DNA of 64,000 nt from Tethya wilhelma (lineage: Eukaryota; Porifera; Demospongiae; Tethyida; Tethyidae), in the NCBI GenBank assembly GCA_964030475.1, contig CAXIPT010000004.1, positions 2,895,544 through 2,959,543 on the forward strand, given 5' to 3'. Position numbers and translations under genes: made by a program. This document shows positions 32,959 through 45,757 of the stretch, one piece after another (the first letter of the stretch is position 1; each line of letters begins with the position of its first letter). The notes under the pieces were generated by a model, which was not told the DNA's origin, did not search any database, and worked only from the letters and a program-made list of their open reading frames with translations.

Positions 32959-35802
32959 TGCTCGTGAGCGTCGTGCCCGCTCCCTCCTCTACCCCAGCGG
33001 AGCCCCCTCGCCCCAGCTCGACCCCAACAGAGTGAGGGTGGTGGTGTTCAGAGATGAGAGGGGAGTCAAGACGCCGCTCTTTGACTCCCAGATCAACTGT
33101 GACCAGGACAATGGAGCAGAGGTGGGTGTATCTACTGTAGATGTATTGTTTTGATTCATGGGTATGTATAGCAGTCGTACATGCTTGGATGGTATGCTAT
33201 TTAGTGGAAGCACATAATATTATATTTAACCACACTTTTTGAGTGCTAGCCAGGCAGAATTGCTTATTAGCTAGCATGGAGACTGTATAATATTATTATT
33301 GTCGGATGATATTTGTATTCGTGGGTGTGCACTGGGATTGGGTATTAGCTAAAGTGTAAAGACTTGTAGTAGTATTGTTTAGTTTTGCTTCCAATTATAG
33401 TCGGTCCTAAAAGATCATGTTTAGGCTATTGTCTTGAAGGGAGCTTCCAAATGATGTACTTATTTTGACAAAAGTTTGTTTTGGTCCGAAAACTATCAAG
33501 CGAAAGTATTGTCTATAGTCAAGGCGTTTAAAATTTGGCCTCCACACACACCTACATGTATTTTGTATAGAAATGAACATTTTACATATTATGTGTCCTA
33601 TCATTATTTCAATAGGAGCAGAGATGCACCCGTTCTTTGTGTGATATGAGGAGCTCTGAGCGGTTGGAGCAGTCCTTCACCTCATCTTGCAGTGTCCCAC
33701 CATCAGTGTCATCTTCAACATCACCCAAGCCATCTGTGACCCAGTCAGCAGGCTGGAGTGGGGAGAACACTGCAGCCAAGACCAGGAGGGCTCACTTTAT
33801 CAGAAGACCAGTGAGTGTCATTGTGGGTGGTCACCATTAGTTTATTACTGTTCAGTGTATACATAATTGTAATTCCAAGTTCCTGTCTTAGTTTAGACAA
33901 AATTGATAGTATATATAGTTCTGAGCTTCTGTCATAGAAATCAGAAAGAATTTTAACTGGTGGGATCGATGCTAAGAGAAGTGAGAAACATTTTCATTTG
34001 CTTGAAAACACACACACACACACACAATCTGCTGTCATTTCAGTCGACTGATTCTGAGCTCCTTGGTGAGATGATGTTTGGCTCCATGCCTATGAAGGTG
34101 ATAGGGAACACAGTCAAAGTTCACTACATCAGGTACAGAGCACTACAGCAGGATAAGACGTCACTTTCTACCTGTATTCTCATACATACAACCATAAAAT
34201 ATCTTTGTGTGTGTGTGCTTGTGTGTTTAAGGTCTGTGTCTGCTTGTTTTGTGTGTGTGTATGGATCAAAGGTAATCATGTGACTTGTTGGCTAGCAACA
34301 TGCATCACATGATAATTGTGATAATGACATCACAAATTCTTATACATGTCTTTGGATATGATGTACTTGTCAATTTTTTGTATGTGAACTACACACACAT
34401 GCACACACACACACACACATCCGGNCAGACAGCATGAAAACGAAAATTTTGCCCACGAAAATCTGAAATTTTTAAAACGTGGCCGCGGGGTCATGGGTCC
34501 AGAACGAAAATAAGACCACGAAAACTTGTTTTCAAGGCCTGAAACGAAATTTTAACCGCACGAAAATTTCCCGCTATACGGTATTTAACCACGCTTTTTG
34601 AGTGCTAGCCAGGCAGGATTGCTTATTAGCTAGCATGGAGACTTAAGTCAATTGTTTAGTACATACTGCACATGTACAGTACTGCAAATATAATATTGTA
34701 GGATGATATTTGTATTCGTGGGTGTGCACTGGGATTGGGTATTAGCTAATGTGTAAATACTTGTAGTATTATTGTTTAGTTTTGCTTCCAATTATAGTCT
34801 GTCCAAGAACATCATGTTTAGGCTATTGTCTTGAAGGGAGCTTCCAAATGATGTACTTATTTTGACAAAAGTTTGTTTTGGTCCAAAAACTATCAAGCGA
34901 AAGTATTGTCTATAGTCAAGGCATTTAAAATTTGGCCTCCACACACCTACATGTATTTTGTATAGAAATGAACATTTTACATATTATGTGTCCTATCATG
35001 ATTTCAATAGGAGCAGAGATGCACCCGTTCCTTGTGTGACATGAGGAGTTCTGAGAGGTTGGAACAATCCTTCACCTCATCTTGCAGTGTGCCACCATCA
35101 GTGTCATCATCAACATCACCCAAGCCATCTGTGACCCAGTCAGCAGGCTGGAGTGGGGAGAACACTGCAGCCAAGACCAGGAGGGCTCATTTTATCAGAA
35201 GACCAGTGAGTGTCATTGTGGGTGGTCACCATTAGTTTATTACTGTTCAGTGTATACATAATTGTAATTCCAAGTTCCTGTCTTAGTTTAGACAAAATTG
35301 ATAGTATATAGTTCTGAGCTTCTGTCATAGAAATCAGAAAGAATTTTAACTGGTGGGATCGATGCTTAGAGAAGTGAGAAACATTTTCATTTGCTTGCAA
35401 ACACACACACACACACACACACACACTATCTGCTGTCATTTCAGTCGACTGATTCTGAACTCCTTGGTGAGATGATGTTTGGCTCCATGCCTATGAAGGT
35501 GATAGGGAACACAGTCAAAGTTCACTATATCAGGTACAGAGCACTACAACAGGATAAGACGTCACTTTCTACCTGTATTCTCATACATACAACCATAAAA
35601 TATCTTTGTGTGTGTGTGTGCTTGTGTGTTTAAAGTCTGTGTCTGCTTGTTTTGTGTGTGTGTATGGATCAAAGGTAATCATGTGACTTGTTGGCTAGCA
35701 ACGTGCATCACATGATAATTGTGATAATGACATCACAAATTCTTATACACTATTGTCTTTGGATATGTACTTGTATGTGAACTACACACACATGCACACG
35801 TG

Positions 35803-35836
<34 letters not shown>

Positions 35837-35863
35837 CACACGCACACACACACACTAACACAC

Positions 35864-35905
<42 letters not shown>

Positions 35906-38900
35906 CTACAGACCAGCTGATGTTGACCAAAGTGTTCACCTTCAGGAAGAGATCCATTCAAACGTGTAGTCTTGATTTCTCTGACTCTTGCTCCCTAGCG
36001 GAAGAGACCTCACGCTCCCCATCATCCTACAGAGGCTCCCCTCTACCCAAGAATCACTCCCTTAGCAACCTCAGAGGAACTTCGCCAGGTATGCATACAG
36101 ATGTAGTTTGTACCATTGACGACCCTTTACCTAAAGTGGCCTGTTGGCAGTATTGACGACCCTTTACCTGATACATTAGAGTTACTGATAGGCATATAGC
36201 TCTTTTTGTAATTGAAAAAACTAAACTGTCTTATTAAGATATAAGGATGAAATGACATCTTCCCATTTCTGTTATTTGTTTTCCTGTATACTGAGCTGAA
36301 GCTGGTGAATTGGAATTTGTGACCATAATAATATTATTACAGTAGTATTTGCTGTAACTTTGATTTGATTTTTTTCCCTCTCATTTCTCTCAGAACATTG
36401 CAAGATCCGTTCCTCTAGCCTCAGTGTTCCCACGTCCCGACCCCTCCACTCCTCCTCCTCTAGGTCACCCTCTCCCTTCACACAATCACCACCCTCACCA
36501 CACACACTGGCTCCACCCATCTCATCCAGTTTGTCGAGAAGGATCCAGCGATCGCGATCTACCAGCATGGAGAATGCCTCTGAGCTCTATAGGAAGGTTT
36601 TGAAACCTCTAGACCAGGTATGTAATAGTCAATGATGGATACTATGATAGTTTTACAGTCTAGCTTTATATCCTCTGCCATTCTTTCTTTCTTTCTCTAA
36701 GTCTAGCAAATACTATTGTAGTTTTGCAATTTTACATTTTATATTCGGTTCTAGCTCTCAAGGCTAGGTACCTGAGTGGCTTGGCCTTTTGCCAATTTTG
36801 GCCTGAGCAGGCATTGGCATTGGGAAAGTTACTTAGGTTTGGAATTGTTTGTAAAGAATAGATCGTTTGATTCTCATGCATACACGCACACTTACACATG
36901 CATTTAGTCATGCACTCATACTTACTCACACATATACACACACATTATGTTTTCTTAGCAACCATCAACCCAAAAAGGTCGAAAGTTTGCTATAGGGGTA
37001 ATCATCTCCCTCAGTGACATGTCTAAACAGGCCATCACCCACTTTCAAGACTATCTCTTCTCTCACTTCACTCTAATTGATGCCCACCTAGAACTATTGA
37101 AGGAAGGCATTGAGGAGGCATGTCAGTACAGAGGGACCACCTTCACTGAGATGATAGCCAAGGTGAACGCATTGTGTTGTGTATAGTCATGCAGTCAGTC
37201 CACTAGATCTCTATGCTAGCTGGCATATGCATAATACTGTGTATTTCTGCATTTCTTGTACTTACAGAACTGTGCTATACATTTTTTTGGTTTCAATTTT
37301 TTGAATATTGATACTTTTTCACTTCATCTCTACATGCAGGCCTATAAGACTTTTCTTGATGATTTTCTACTGCTCTACAAAGCACCAAGAATTGAAGTAA
37401 GCAACCTAGCAAGAAATTATCTCAAGCCTTGTTTTTAGGCCTATAACAATTATAACTTTCCCATAAATTAAGGTTATTAAGCAATTAATGCCTACAGGTG
37501 TAAAATGTGAAAAATTAAAACTAAGCTAGCTACAGCAGTTAATCCCATGTGTGAATTGTCATCAATCTGAACCTTATTCTATTGCTATTTTTGTGTTGTT
37601 CCTTTCACAGTCGCCTGTCTGGTTGAACCTTGTCACATCTGCTGACCGAAAGAGGTCTGTCTGTCTTGAGTTCATGGAGGAGCTGGCTTCAGCCATCGTT
37701 GAGCTGGACACCAAGGACACCAAGTTGTAAGTGAATCTACCAACACTATAATGCCATTTGTACTACCTAGTCTAAATTTCGTTGCTGTCGGCAAACTAGC
37801 TATACTATGTAGCTAGAAAATGAAACATTTTATATATTTTTTCTTTCTCTCTCTAGTTTTCTCTCCTCCCTTCTCACTGCTGTTCTCTCTCACCATCCTG
37901 CCTGGTTGTTCACGGTGACACAGCAACACCATCACAACAGTGACAGCAGACACTCCAAGATGGGATCAAAATCAGTAAGTTACCACAGTATTCCAACAGT
38001 TGTTACCATAGCAATGGCATCCTATTGTCACAATAACCATGATTATAATTATGATGACTCTGTGGATACACTGTATTCCTGCAGCTGGCAGTATTGGCTG
38101 AGTCTCATCCGTACAACCCACTATGGGCCCAACTTGGGTAAGCACATAATAATTATAGTTTATAAAAATTAATACTTATACGTCTGGTAACAGCAGTGGT
38201 AACTGTAGGAACATATTGCTGTTTGGAGTGGTAAAATGCTTGCAGTGCATGCCTTTTCACAAGATAAGGTCTAACCCAGCTGCTTGTATACGTAGCTAAT
38301 AAGTTATTGCACTTTTATTTGGCAATTACACTGCCCGTGTACATGTATGTGCTTATGCTTGTGTACTGTAAATTGGTTTAATTATCTCAACCATCAAACT
38401 ATTAATTACTGTGCACCCTCACACACATGCAGGGATCTGTTTGGTGCCGTCTCTAATCCTCTAAAGATCGCCCGGACTGTGGTGACTGGGGAGTCAGTGT
38501 CAGTGGTCTGTAGGCTGGTCTACCTCCTCACCTACTTCATAAGATGTTCAGAAGTTCAGCCCGGACTGATACTGCAGGTATTGTAGCCCTTTTTTGTCAC
38601 CAGTACATCAAATTTTTGCATTTAGACATTATACTGTGCTAGACTTGTTCCAAGACCTGAAAATATTCACAAACATTCAAGGAAAGAGCAGCTAGCAAAT
38701 GCTATGTATTCTCTGCTTCTCTATTGTATATCATCTTTAGCTGATTCATAAATAGATGACCAATCACTTTAATCTTTCCTTCTTTCTTTGATTCCTCCAG
38801 GATTCCACTTTTCACGGTCATTCTGACCCTATTGCCATGTCACGTGACACGTCACATGATCCCATCCTAATCCCTACCCTTGAAGACAGCGATAAATTTG

Positions 38901-41900
38901 AATCTCGTGCCTCATCGGTCACAGTGGTTAGTGAACACGATCGTCATTTCGTTTCTCCCGTTAGCATCGTTGGCAGAGAGACCCCTGTCATTAAACCTCA
39001 TCCTTTCGGTTTCAAAACTGCACCTGTTTCGATTTCGAGTTCGAACGAAGGATATCGTAAATCCAGTGAAAGTGGGTCGTACAATGATAGCATAACCAGT
39101 CTGACCGGTTACAAAAAGTCATTGAGCCGATCTAGCGACCTTTCTGTGACCTCTGCCAGTTCTTCGAATAAGAATTCTCCGTTGCTTTCCGTACGCCAAC
39201 ACCACTTTGTACCGCCTACCTCAGATCACATGATCACTGCAACCAAGTGCATCGATATAAACTCGTCAAACGGGTTATGCGAGGGAAAGGCCTCGACAAC
39301 TTACGAGACTGACAGTCAAGAATCTTCGCCCCATATACCTTATGCTAACTGTTTCCGTGGCAACTCCTCTATGTGTGCTACTTTACCAACTTGCGAGAGT
39401 ATGGGACAATGTCCCATTGAAGACGGCTACTTGACCTTTGACCCTTCACGAAAAAAGCGGACACAGTCAAAAATGAAAACACCCTCACCTCCACATTGCC
39501 ATGACAACAGTGATGTCGCCGGTAACCAAGGAAACGATAATGGGAGTGGATCAAAACCAGAAACTGCAAAAGTTCATCTTTCGTTGCATCGTCAAGCTTG
39601 TGTTGACCACATCCACCAGTCACGCCCCTCTTGTGGCAGCATAGACAGCGGATATAACCAGTCGTGGGCCACCTCCTCACTCCAAAGCTCAAAGTTCACC
39701 GAGAGCTTGCAGTCAACGACGTGTACTGGTGACAATTGTAACACTTCTTCCATGGTGGATGCTTATTGTCTCTCTCCTGATCTTCTTGTAACGGGAGAGT
39801 TCTCAAAGCCACGATCGAGTAGTTGTGATACCTATCAGATGATGCAGACACTAACGGCACCGAAGAAAAACCTGTCAAACGGGTTTTGTAAATCGTCAGA
39901 GAGTTTGTGCAAACTGGATGGGGAGGAAAATTGCCTTCCAACTGCAGCCCCTTCGTTACCTGTCATTAATTGCCCGCCAAGCCCGGGAAGAACGTGTGGC
40001 ACAGGAGAATACATCCGGAAACATAGTCCAGCTCCTAACATAAAGTCACAGCAGGAGAAAATTCGAAGAGGCTTTAGAACTATTGGCGATCATCGTTCGA
40101 AACAGGCTCAGAAAAGCGGTCAAGCTGGTTTTAGGAATGGGTTCAGCAGCAATAGTGTATCGGGTCTGAACACGCTTTTGCAAGTTGATTCACAATCTTC
40201 GAGCGATTCCTCTGTTTCTACGCTTCAAGGTAGCTATCCGGGTGTTTTGAAATCTCACGATCAGTCCTCATCACATTCTATCACCTCTACTACATCAAGA
40301 GTAAACGGATATGCTTCTCGAGACGCTTCTTACAGCACTACCGTGTACAACCACCAATCAAATCACAGCTTTCCAGGTCACGTGACTACTCAGCCGGGTC
40401 ACATGACCACCAGACGTACGCCAGAACGTGCAACCAGCCCTCTCACAACAAACGTTCTAAACAGTGCTCCATCACAGCTTCAACAGCAAGGACCTTCCCA
40501 CCTGTACAGCACCCCTATTACTGGAAGTGGCCGCGATATAAACACACCTAGTAGTTTGAAGACGTGTCTTGATTCTCAGTCGCTAATCAGCGACACTGAT
40601 AGCGGTCGGTGTACCAAGACGTGGTCTCAAGCCGATGTCGATACTTGTTCTCAGAATAGCGTGGCTCTGTCGCAGATATCGGAGTCGTCTCTCTACAGCG
40701 ATCTCAGCGACCTGTCTTGTGGTGGTGAAGGGGTTAATCATTATTCTCAGCAGAATGAAGATGGGGCCCTAATTAGAGGAGCTCAATCATTTATCCCCCT
40801 CGATGTAGAGTCGAGCCTATCTGCCGATTACCTGCATTTGCACAGAAATCCCTCTTCCAATCCTTCTTTGCTTCACGAGCAGCTAGCAGCACAAGGCGCT
40901 AGAACTAGACCAGACATGTTGCGAGGATTCACTGATGTTGAGTTACCAACGATGGACGATTATGCTCTTGAGGCGTCTTCAGACTGTTGGTACGACAACA
41001 GTGGTTGCCATGGTAATGAAGAGAATGGTGGCAGCAAAGAAGGAAGAAGAGACTTCGGACATTCACTGTTCGTAGGGTGAGTCATGTTGTTAGATTTTTC
41101 TATGAGTAGTTTTTGTCAGGAAATGTCTAGCTTTTACAACTTGAACTTGACATTGAAATTTAGGTACATAATTCAAAGAGAGCTTTCGGCTAAATGATTC
41201 GCCATGGTTGATTATCAATTATAGTGTTTCCAATCTCTTTTACATTGTTACATGCATATATCTTCTGGAGTTATAAGAGGACCATGCATGTCCTTTGTAT
41301 GGAGGTTGCATGTCCCTTTGCTCAAGAGATTCCATTCAATTATTATTTCATTTCCACTCCTTCACATGTGCAGCCACCACCCAACCTATCTCCCTGACTT
41401 TGTACTCCATGGGACCAGTGAGAAAGCGGACATCAACATGCAGGACAAGCTAGTCAGAGATCTGGGCTGCATGGTCAAGGTTGGTGGGAATATTGTTATA
41501 CCTACTAAGTTCTTTGTATACTGCCAAGTTTTACAGTAAATTGTTGTATGTGCTGTAGTAATTCTGGGTGGGTTGAAATTCAACATCTGAGTAGAATTTA
41601 AGTGTATTGGTGCAAGGCCTGCCTCAAGTACATGGGTATGTGTTATTGCATGGATATCACACACACACACACACACAGCACTCCATCATTGACGAGCCCA
41701 TAGACTATGGCGTTGGTATCATAGGAGACACTGACCTTTGGACCGTCAAAATCCTTACAGCCTCCAAAAGTGACAGTACAAAGTAAGACAAGACACTGAA
41801 CTATGTCAGTTCAAATCTGATCAAATTTCAAAGTGTCCTCCTTTACTATGTAACACACACACACACATACACTCACTTGCAGTGATGTCATCATTGGATC

Positions 41901-42523
41901 ATCCACTGTCCAGTTTTCTCGCTCAATCCGGCAACTTTTGAGCTCACTGAAGAGCATGCATGAAATGAGGATGCCCCCAGAATTTGTAAGTTTGATTTAA
42001 ACTTGATATTGCTCTAAATTGGATTCTTAACCAATTTCCTTAGAAGGTATTAATTTTTACTTGATGCTATCAATTATATCTAACGTACAGTGTCTGTCAT
42101 ATCTTGAAGACCAGCTGCATACTCTGAGTCAAAGGAGCACCATGCTGGCTAATAACCTCACCTCTTACGGCAGTAATGCTGACCTCGCTGATGTACTACC
42201 CAAATCAATGGATGTGTTAAGGTGTGCATTAATTAGAATTTAAGTTGGGTGCATTAATTAGAATTTTTTTGTGTGTGCCTGATATGTATAGGTATACTGT
42301 AAGAATAGATTGTTGCTTTAACACTGCAATCATAATCCAATAATTCAATAATAGAATGATGATTGACTGGCTCACACACACACACACACACATGTACAGT
42401 ATTCACAAGTCTGATCGGCCATTGTTGTTAGCTCTGGCTGCAGTCAATTCACCTGATAGCGATATTAGTGCCCGTCTCAACTACCAATATCTAGTTCATC
42501 AAAACCTAGCTCACCAACGTTAG
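32959..42523 (+). CDS. FNIP: folliculin-interacting protein (FNIP), exons 2-18
   Basis: FNIP binds folliculin (FLCN) and AMPK and, with FLCN, acts as a Rag GTPase-activating complex controlling mTORC1 at lysosomes (family knowledge). Exons: 32,959-33,121; 33,616-33,810; 34,044-34,132; 35,904-36,088; 36,394-36,617; 36,959-37,162; 37,340-37,396; 37,611-37,726; 37,857-37,974; 38,085-38,137; 38,433-38,577; 38,801-41,076; 41,374-41,479; 41,679-41,782; 41,883-41,985; 42,091-42,221; 42,400-42,523. With exon 1 they total 4,452 bases in one frame, 1,483 residues. Family landmarks: DPNRVRVVVFRDERG and LFDS; GEMMFGSMPMKVIGNTVKVH; DQLMLTKVF; FAIGVIISLSD and DYLFSHFTLIDAHLELL; PDFVLHGTSE; DYGVGIIGDTDLWTVKIL; CLSYLEDQLHTL; DRPLLLALAAVNSPDSDI. 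The N-terminal longin and C-terminal DENN regions are thus both present. It is longer than vertebrate FNIP (about 1,100-1,170) because exon 13 carries a huge Ser-rich insert. Exons 3-4 and 15-18 occur twice. Confidence 0.9.
34427..34568. mobile_element. truncated ACGAAAA-type MITE in one FNIP copy
   Basis: Between the n at 34,426 and the TA at about 34,579 lies GAAAACGAAAATTTTGCCCA .. CGAAAATTTCCCGCTATACGG, a MITE end with the CTATACGG terminus of the TA-targeting families. The other haplotype copy (about 33,215) lacks it. Confidence 0.6.
35011..35533 (+). pseudogene. second copy of FNIP exons 3 and 4
   Basis: Exon 3' (35,011-35,205) and exon 4' (35,445-35,533) are almost identical to 33,616-33,810 and 34,044-34,132, with synonymous changes only noticed. 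Surrounding introns match as well, differing mainly in CA-repeat length and one MITE. Using both copies would add 284 bases and break the frame, so only one can be real in a transcript. Best read as the alternative haplotype joined at the n (34,426); not a pseudogene in the strict sense. Confidence 0.85.
35801..35903 (+). repeat. (CA)n microsatellite at FNIP exon 5 acceptor
   Basis: Interrupted CA run of about 100 bases whose last CACAG is the exon 5 acceptor. Confidence 0.9.
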
Positions 42524-42768
42524 TTTGACTGTGCAGTTAGTTACTATAGTACATGCTATGGTTTCTATGGTAACAGTATCATGTTGCATGCTGACAGCAA
42601 TCATTTTAGGAGAAAATTTTTTTTGTATGTTTGTTGTGTTATTCGATATGCTCTGTGTTATTTTGTGTTAACAATTGGTTTGTTTTATGATTTCAATGTT
42701 CATAATACATAACACCGTCACTCTATCAAAAATTACCTATACACCTTTTTTCTAAACTTTTAGCATAG

Positions 42769-42774
42769 AATAAA
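42769..42774 (+). terminator. FNIP polyadenylation signal (copy 1)
   Basis: AATAAA about 246 bases after the FNIP stop, immediately before the n. The same signal is at 44,093-44,098 in the second copy, followed there by a T-rich tract. Confidence 0.55.
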
Positions 42775-42917
42775 ANTGTATACTGCCAAGCTTTACAGTA
42801 TATTGTTGTATGTGCTGTAGTAATTCTGGGTGGGTTGAAATCCAACATCTCTGAGTAGAATTTAAGTGTATTGGTGCAAGGCCTGCCTCAAGTACATGGA
42901 TATGTGTTATTGCATGG

Positions 42918-43003
<86 letters not shown>

Positions 43004-43850
43004 CACTCCATCATTGACGAGCCTATAGACTATGGCGTTGGTATCATAGGAGACACTGACCTTTGGACCGTCAAGATCCTTACAGCCTCCAAAAGTGATA
43101 GCACAAAGTAAGACAAGACACTGAACTATGTCAGTTCAAATCTGATCAAATTTCAAAGTGTCCTCCTTTACTATGTAACACACACACACACACATACACT
43201 CACTTGCAGTGATGTCATCATTGGATCATCCACTGTCCAGTTTTCTCGGTCAATCCGGCAACTTTTGAGCTCACTGAAGAGCATGCATGAAATGAGGATG
43301 CCCCCAGAATTTGTAAGTTTGATTTAAACTTGATATTGCTCTAAATTGGATTCTTAACCAATTTCCTTTGAAGGTATTAATTTTTACTTGATGCTATCAA
43401 TTATATCTAACGTACAGTGTCTGTCATATCTTGAAGACCAGCTGCATACTCTGAGTCAAAGGAGCACCATGCTGGCTAATAACCTCACCTCTTACGGCAG
43501 TAATGCTGACCTCGCTGATGTACTACCCAAATCAATGGATGTGTTAAGGTGTGCATTAATTAGAATTTAAGTTGGGTGCATTAATTAGAATTTTTTTTGT
43601 GTGTGCCTGATATGTATAGGTATACTGTAAGAATGGATTGTTGCTTTAACACTGCAATGATAAATCCAATAATAGATTGATGATTGACTGGCTCACACAC
43701 ACACACACACACACACACATGTACAGTATTCACAAGTCTGATCGGCCATTATTGTTAGCTCTGGCTGCGGTCAATTCACCTGATAGCGATATCAGTGCCC
43801 GTCTCAACTACCAATATTTAGTTCATCAAAACCTAGCTCACCAACGTTAG
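43004..43850 (+). pseudogene. second copy of FNIP exons 15-18
   Basis: Exons 43,004-43,107, 43,210-43,312, 43,418-43,548 and 43,727-43,850 repeat 41,679-42,523 with identical lengths (104, 103, 131, 124) and a few silent changes. It starts after the n at 42,776 and would be downstream of the FNIP stop. The copy runs from 42,778 to about 44,099 and matches 41,515-42,775 end to end. Interpreted as an alternative haplotype, hence duplicate annotation and not a decayed gene. Confidence 0.87.
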
Positions 43851-44099
43851 TTTGACTGTGCAGTCAGTTACTATAGTACATGCTATGGTTTCTATGGTAA
43901 CAGTATCATGTTGCATGCTGACAGCAATCATTTTAGGAGAAAATTTTTTTTTGTATGTTGTGTTATTTGATATGCTCTGTGTTATTTTGTGTTAACAATT
44001 GGTTTGTTTTATGATTTCAATGTTCATAATACATAACACCGTCACTCTATCAAAAATTACCTATACACCTTTTTTCTAAACTTTTAGCATAGAATAAAA

Positions 44100-45400
44100 T
44101 TTTTCGTTCTTTTTTTTATACCCATGGACATTTTGTGTTAGAATAAAACATTCAAGATGCGAGCAGAAAAGCGTTCTTTACGTATAATTATAAATTCGTC
44201 CAGATTCATTCATGCAATTAATTTGTATAATTATATAATGTTCTGTTTGTACGTGAGTTTCAGTGAAACCTGCAAACAAAGGGCACTTTGGGAACAATAT
44301 AAATTTGGCTTGCATGTTTGTCCTTTGCAAGTATATAGAGAGGTTGTCCTCTTCTTGGAGGTTCTGTTTGTATTGCTATAATTCAGGGAATTGCAATTTT
44401 TGGGAACTAAGAATCGTCCTTTGTTGAGAGCTAGGTATATAATACAGCATAGCTCTCTATCTTGAAGGGTCCACTATCAGATCGAGGTTCTACTGTATAA
44501 TATTACATAATAATATTATTATATGTATATACAAAATGCAAAAGCATGAATTGTAGTATAAATCGAAACTGCACTTCAACCTCACGTGAGGTTATAATTA
44601 TCTATGGCATATATTATGCATGCTAATAGTATCCATGCAACTATTATACACAGTGCAATGCGTGCATGTATTTAGAAGCTTAGCCTGGTGTGATCATGCA
44701 GTTCAGCATAATTATAGACTAGTAACTGTTTATACTATCAACACTGCATGCACCCATATACCTCCATGGCCACCAATATAGACTCTGAACAACACTATAT
44801 CTATAATAATATTCATGGATCACATGCACAGTGACTGTGTTTTGGAACACTGCAGCTGTATACAACCACAATTATTGAATCTGCTGTAAACAAGTTGTTG
44901 AACAACCTTTAACAGTACTGTTGTTCCTTGTAAAAAGCCAAAACAAACAAACAGATAAGAAGCTATACTGATTATGGTCAATATACATATATTATACAAG
45001 ACATAATTTTGCACACACACACCTTTTATGTGTGTAGTGTGTAGTGTGTAGTGTGTACGCATATACACAAGGCACACATGCACTGTTTATGCATGCACGC
45101 ATGCATGTATCCAATGCATATGCAGCTATTTTGTCCACGGTTGCCATGCACATGCAGAGAAAGCTGCATTAGGAAGCTAAAGCATTTCACGTGGATTTTG
45201 TTAGACATGCATGATTGTGCATGCATACATAGTCTGACCTATACTGTATGACTCACTATTATCTACATACAGTCTTTGTATTTATGCAGCTATAGTGCCG
45301 CGGATATTGGTTTTCAGTTCTATTATGCTATAGTATAATAAATACATTGCAAATCACAACAGGCAATTTGAAAGAGTTCTGACTAGCCTAATTCTTAGAG
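44100..45400. other. intergenic, with a dispersed repeat
   Basis: About 44,260-44,510 carries GGGCACTTTGGGAACAATAT, AGAGGTTGTC and GGTCCACTATCAGA..GGTTCTACTGTA, a diverged form of 47,620-47,822 and 48,955-49,152. No gene seen. Confidence 0.5.
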
Positions 45401-45757
45401 ATGTCAGTTACTAGAATGATCATACTACCCTATGGAGGACAACTTGAAGGCCAAAAAAATGGGCTTGATGCATTCCTGCAACAAGAGAAAGAAAAGTATA
45501 ACCTTGTTGATTGCTCTATGGAAAAGCCCCGCTCAACTTCGTGCAACAGTGAGCTGAGCGATGAAGAACGTGCTATGGCTGAAATGAAAGAGAACAGTTT
45601 CCCTGAAGAGCTACATCTGTCTGGTAGGGTGAATCTTGTTGAGTCAAAGAAAGCCTACAAAGCATTGGCTGGAGGCTTGCAAGATGGTGTGACTTTGAAA
45701 TCTCTTGTGAAGAAACTCTATCAAGAGCCCATAAATGGCCAGCAAGCTGCTATGTAA
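45401..45757 (+). CDS. small SFPEEL-family protein, 118 residues
   Basis: Single-exon frame starting MSVTRMIILPYGGQLEGQKN. The C-terminal half, ERAMAEMKENSFPEELHLSG then RVNLVESKKAYKALAGGLQD, aligns with the gene at 46,742 (EKIMVEEKEGSFPEELQFSV, KVDLLQSKQAYLAFINGLNE). The N-termini also match loosely (MS..ILPY / MS..IMPY). Mostly polar and charged, with a central acidic-basic stretch; no signal peptide, membrane segment or catalytic motif. I do not recognise the family and assign no function. Conservation between two paralogs argues that it is a real protein. The start is the first in-frame ATG and agrees with the paralog. Confidence 0.7.
   Translation: MSVTRMIILPYGGQLEGQKNGLDAFLQQEKEKYNLVDCSMEKPRSTSCNSELSDEERAMAEMKENSFPEELHLSGRVNLVESKKAYKALAGGLQDGVTLKSLVKKLYQEPINGQQAAM

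Noticed and set aside
35733..35957. Long frames of repeated Cys-Val or His-Thr (also 42,752-43,111, 50,292-50,380, 54,634-54,892)
   Set aside because: These are translations of (CA)n microsatellites; the only real coding parts are the flanking FNIP and MRPL1 exons.
36272..36568. Minus-strand frame of 98 codons
   Set aside because: Antisense shadow of FNIP exon 6 (36,394-36,617), which joins in phase on the plus strand.
39378..40041. Several minus-strand frames inside 38.8-41.1 kb
   Set aside because: Antisense shadows of the long FNIP exon 13.
43004..43850. A second, tandem FNIP gene or a long C-terminal isoform
   Set aside because: The copy begins at an n, lacks exons 1-14 and matches the first copy through introns and 3' UTR, which fits an allelic duplicate better.
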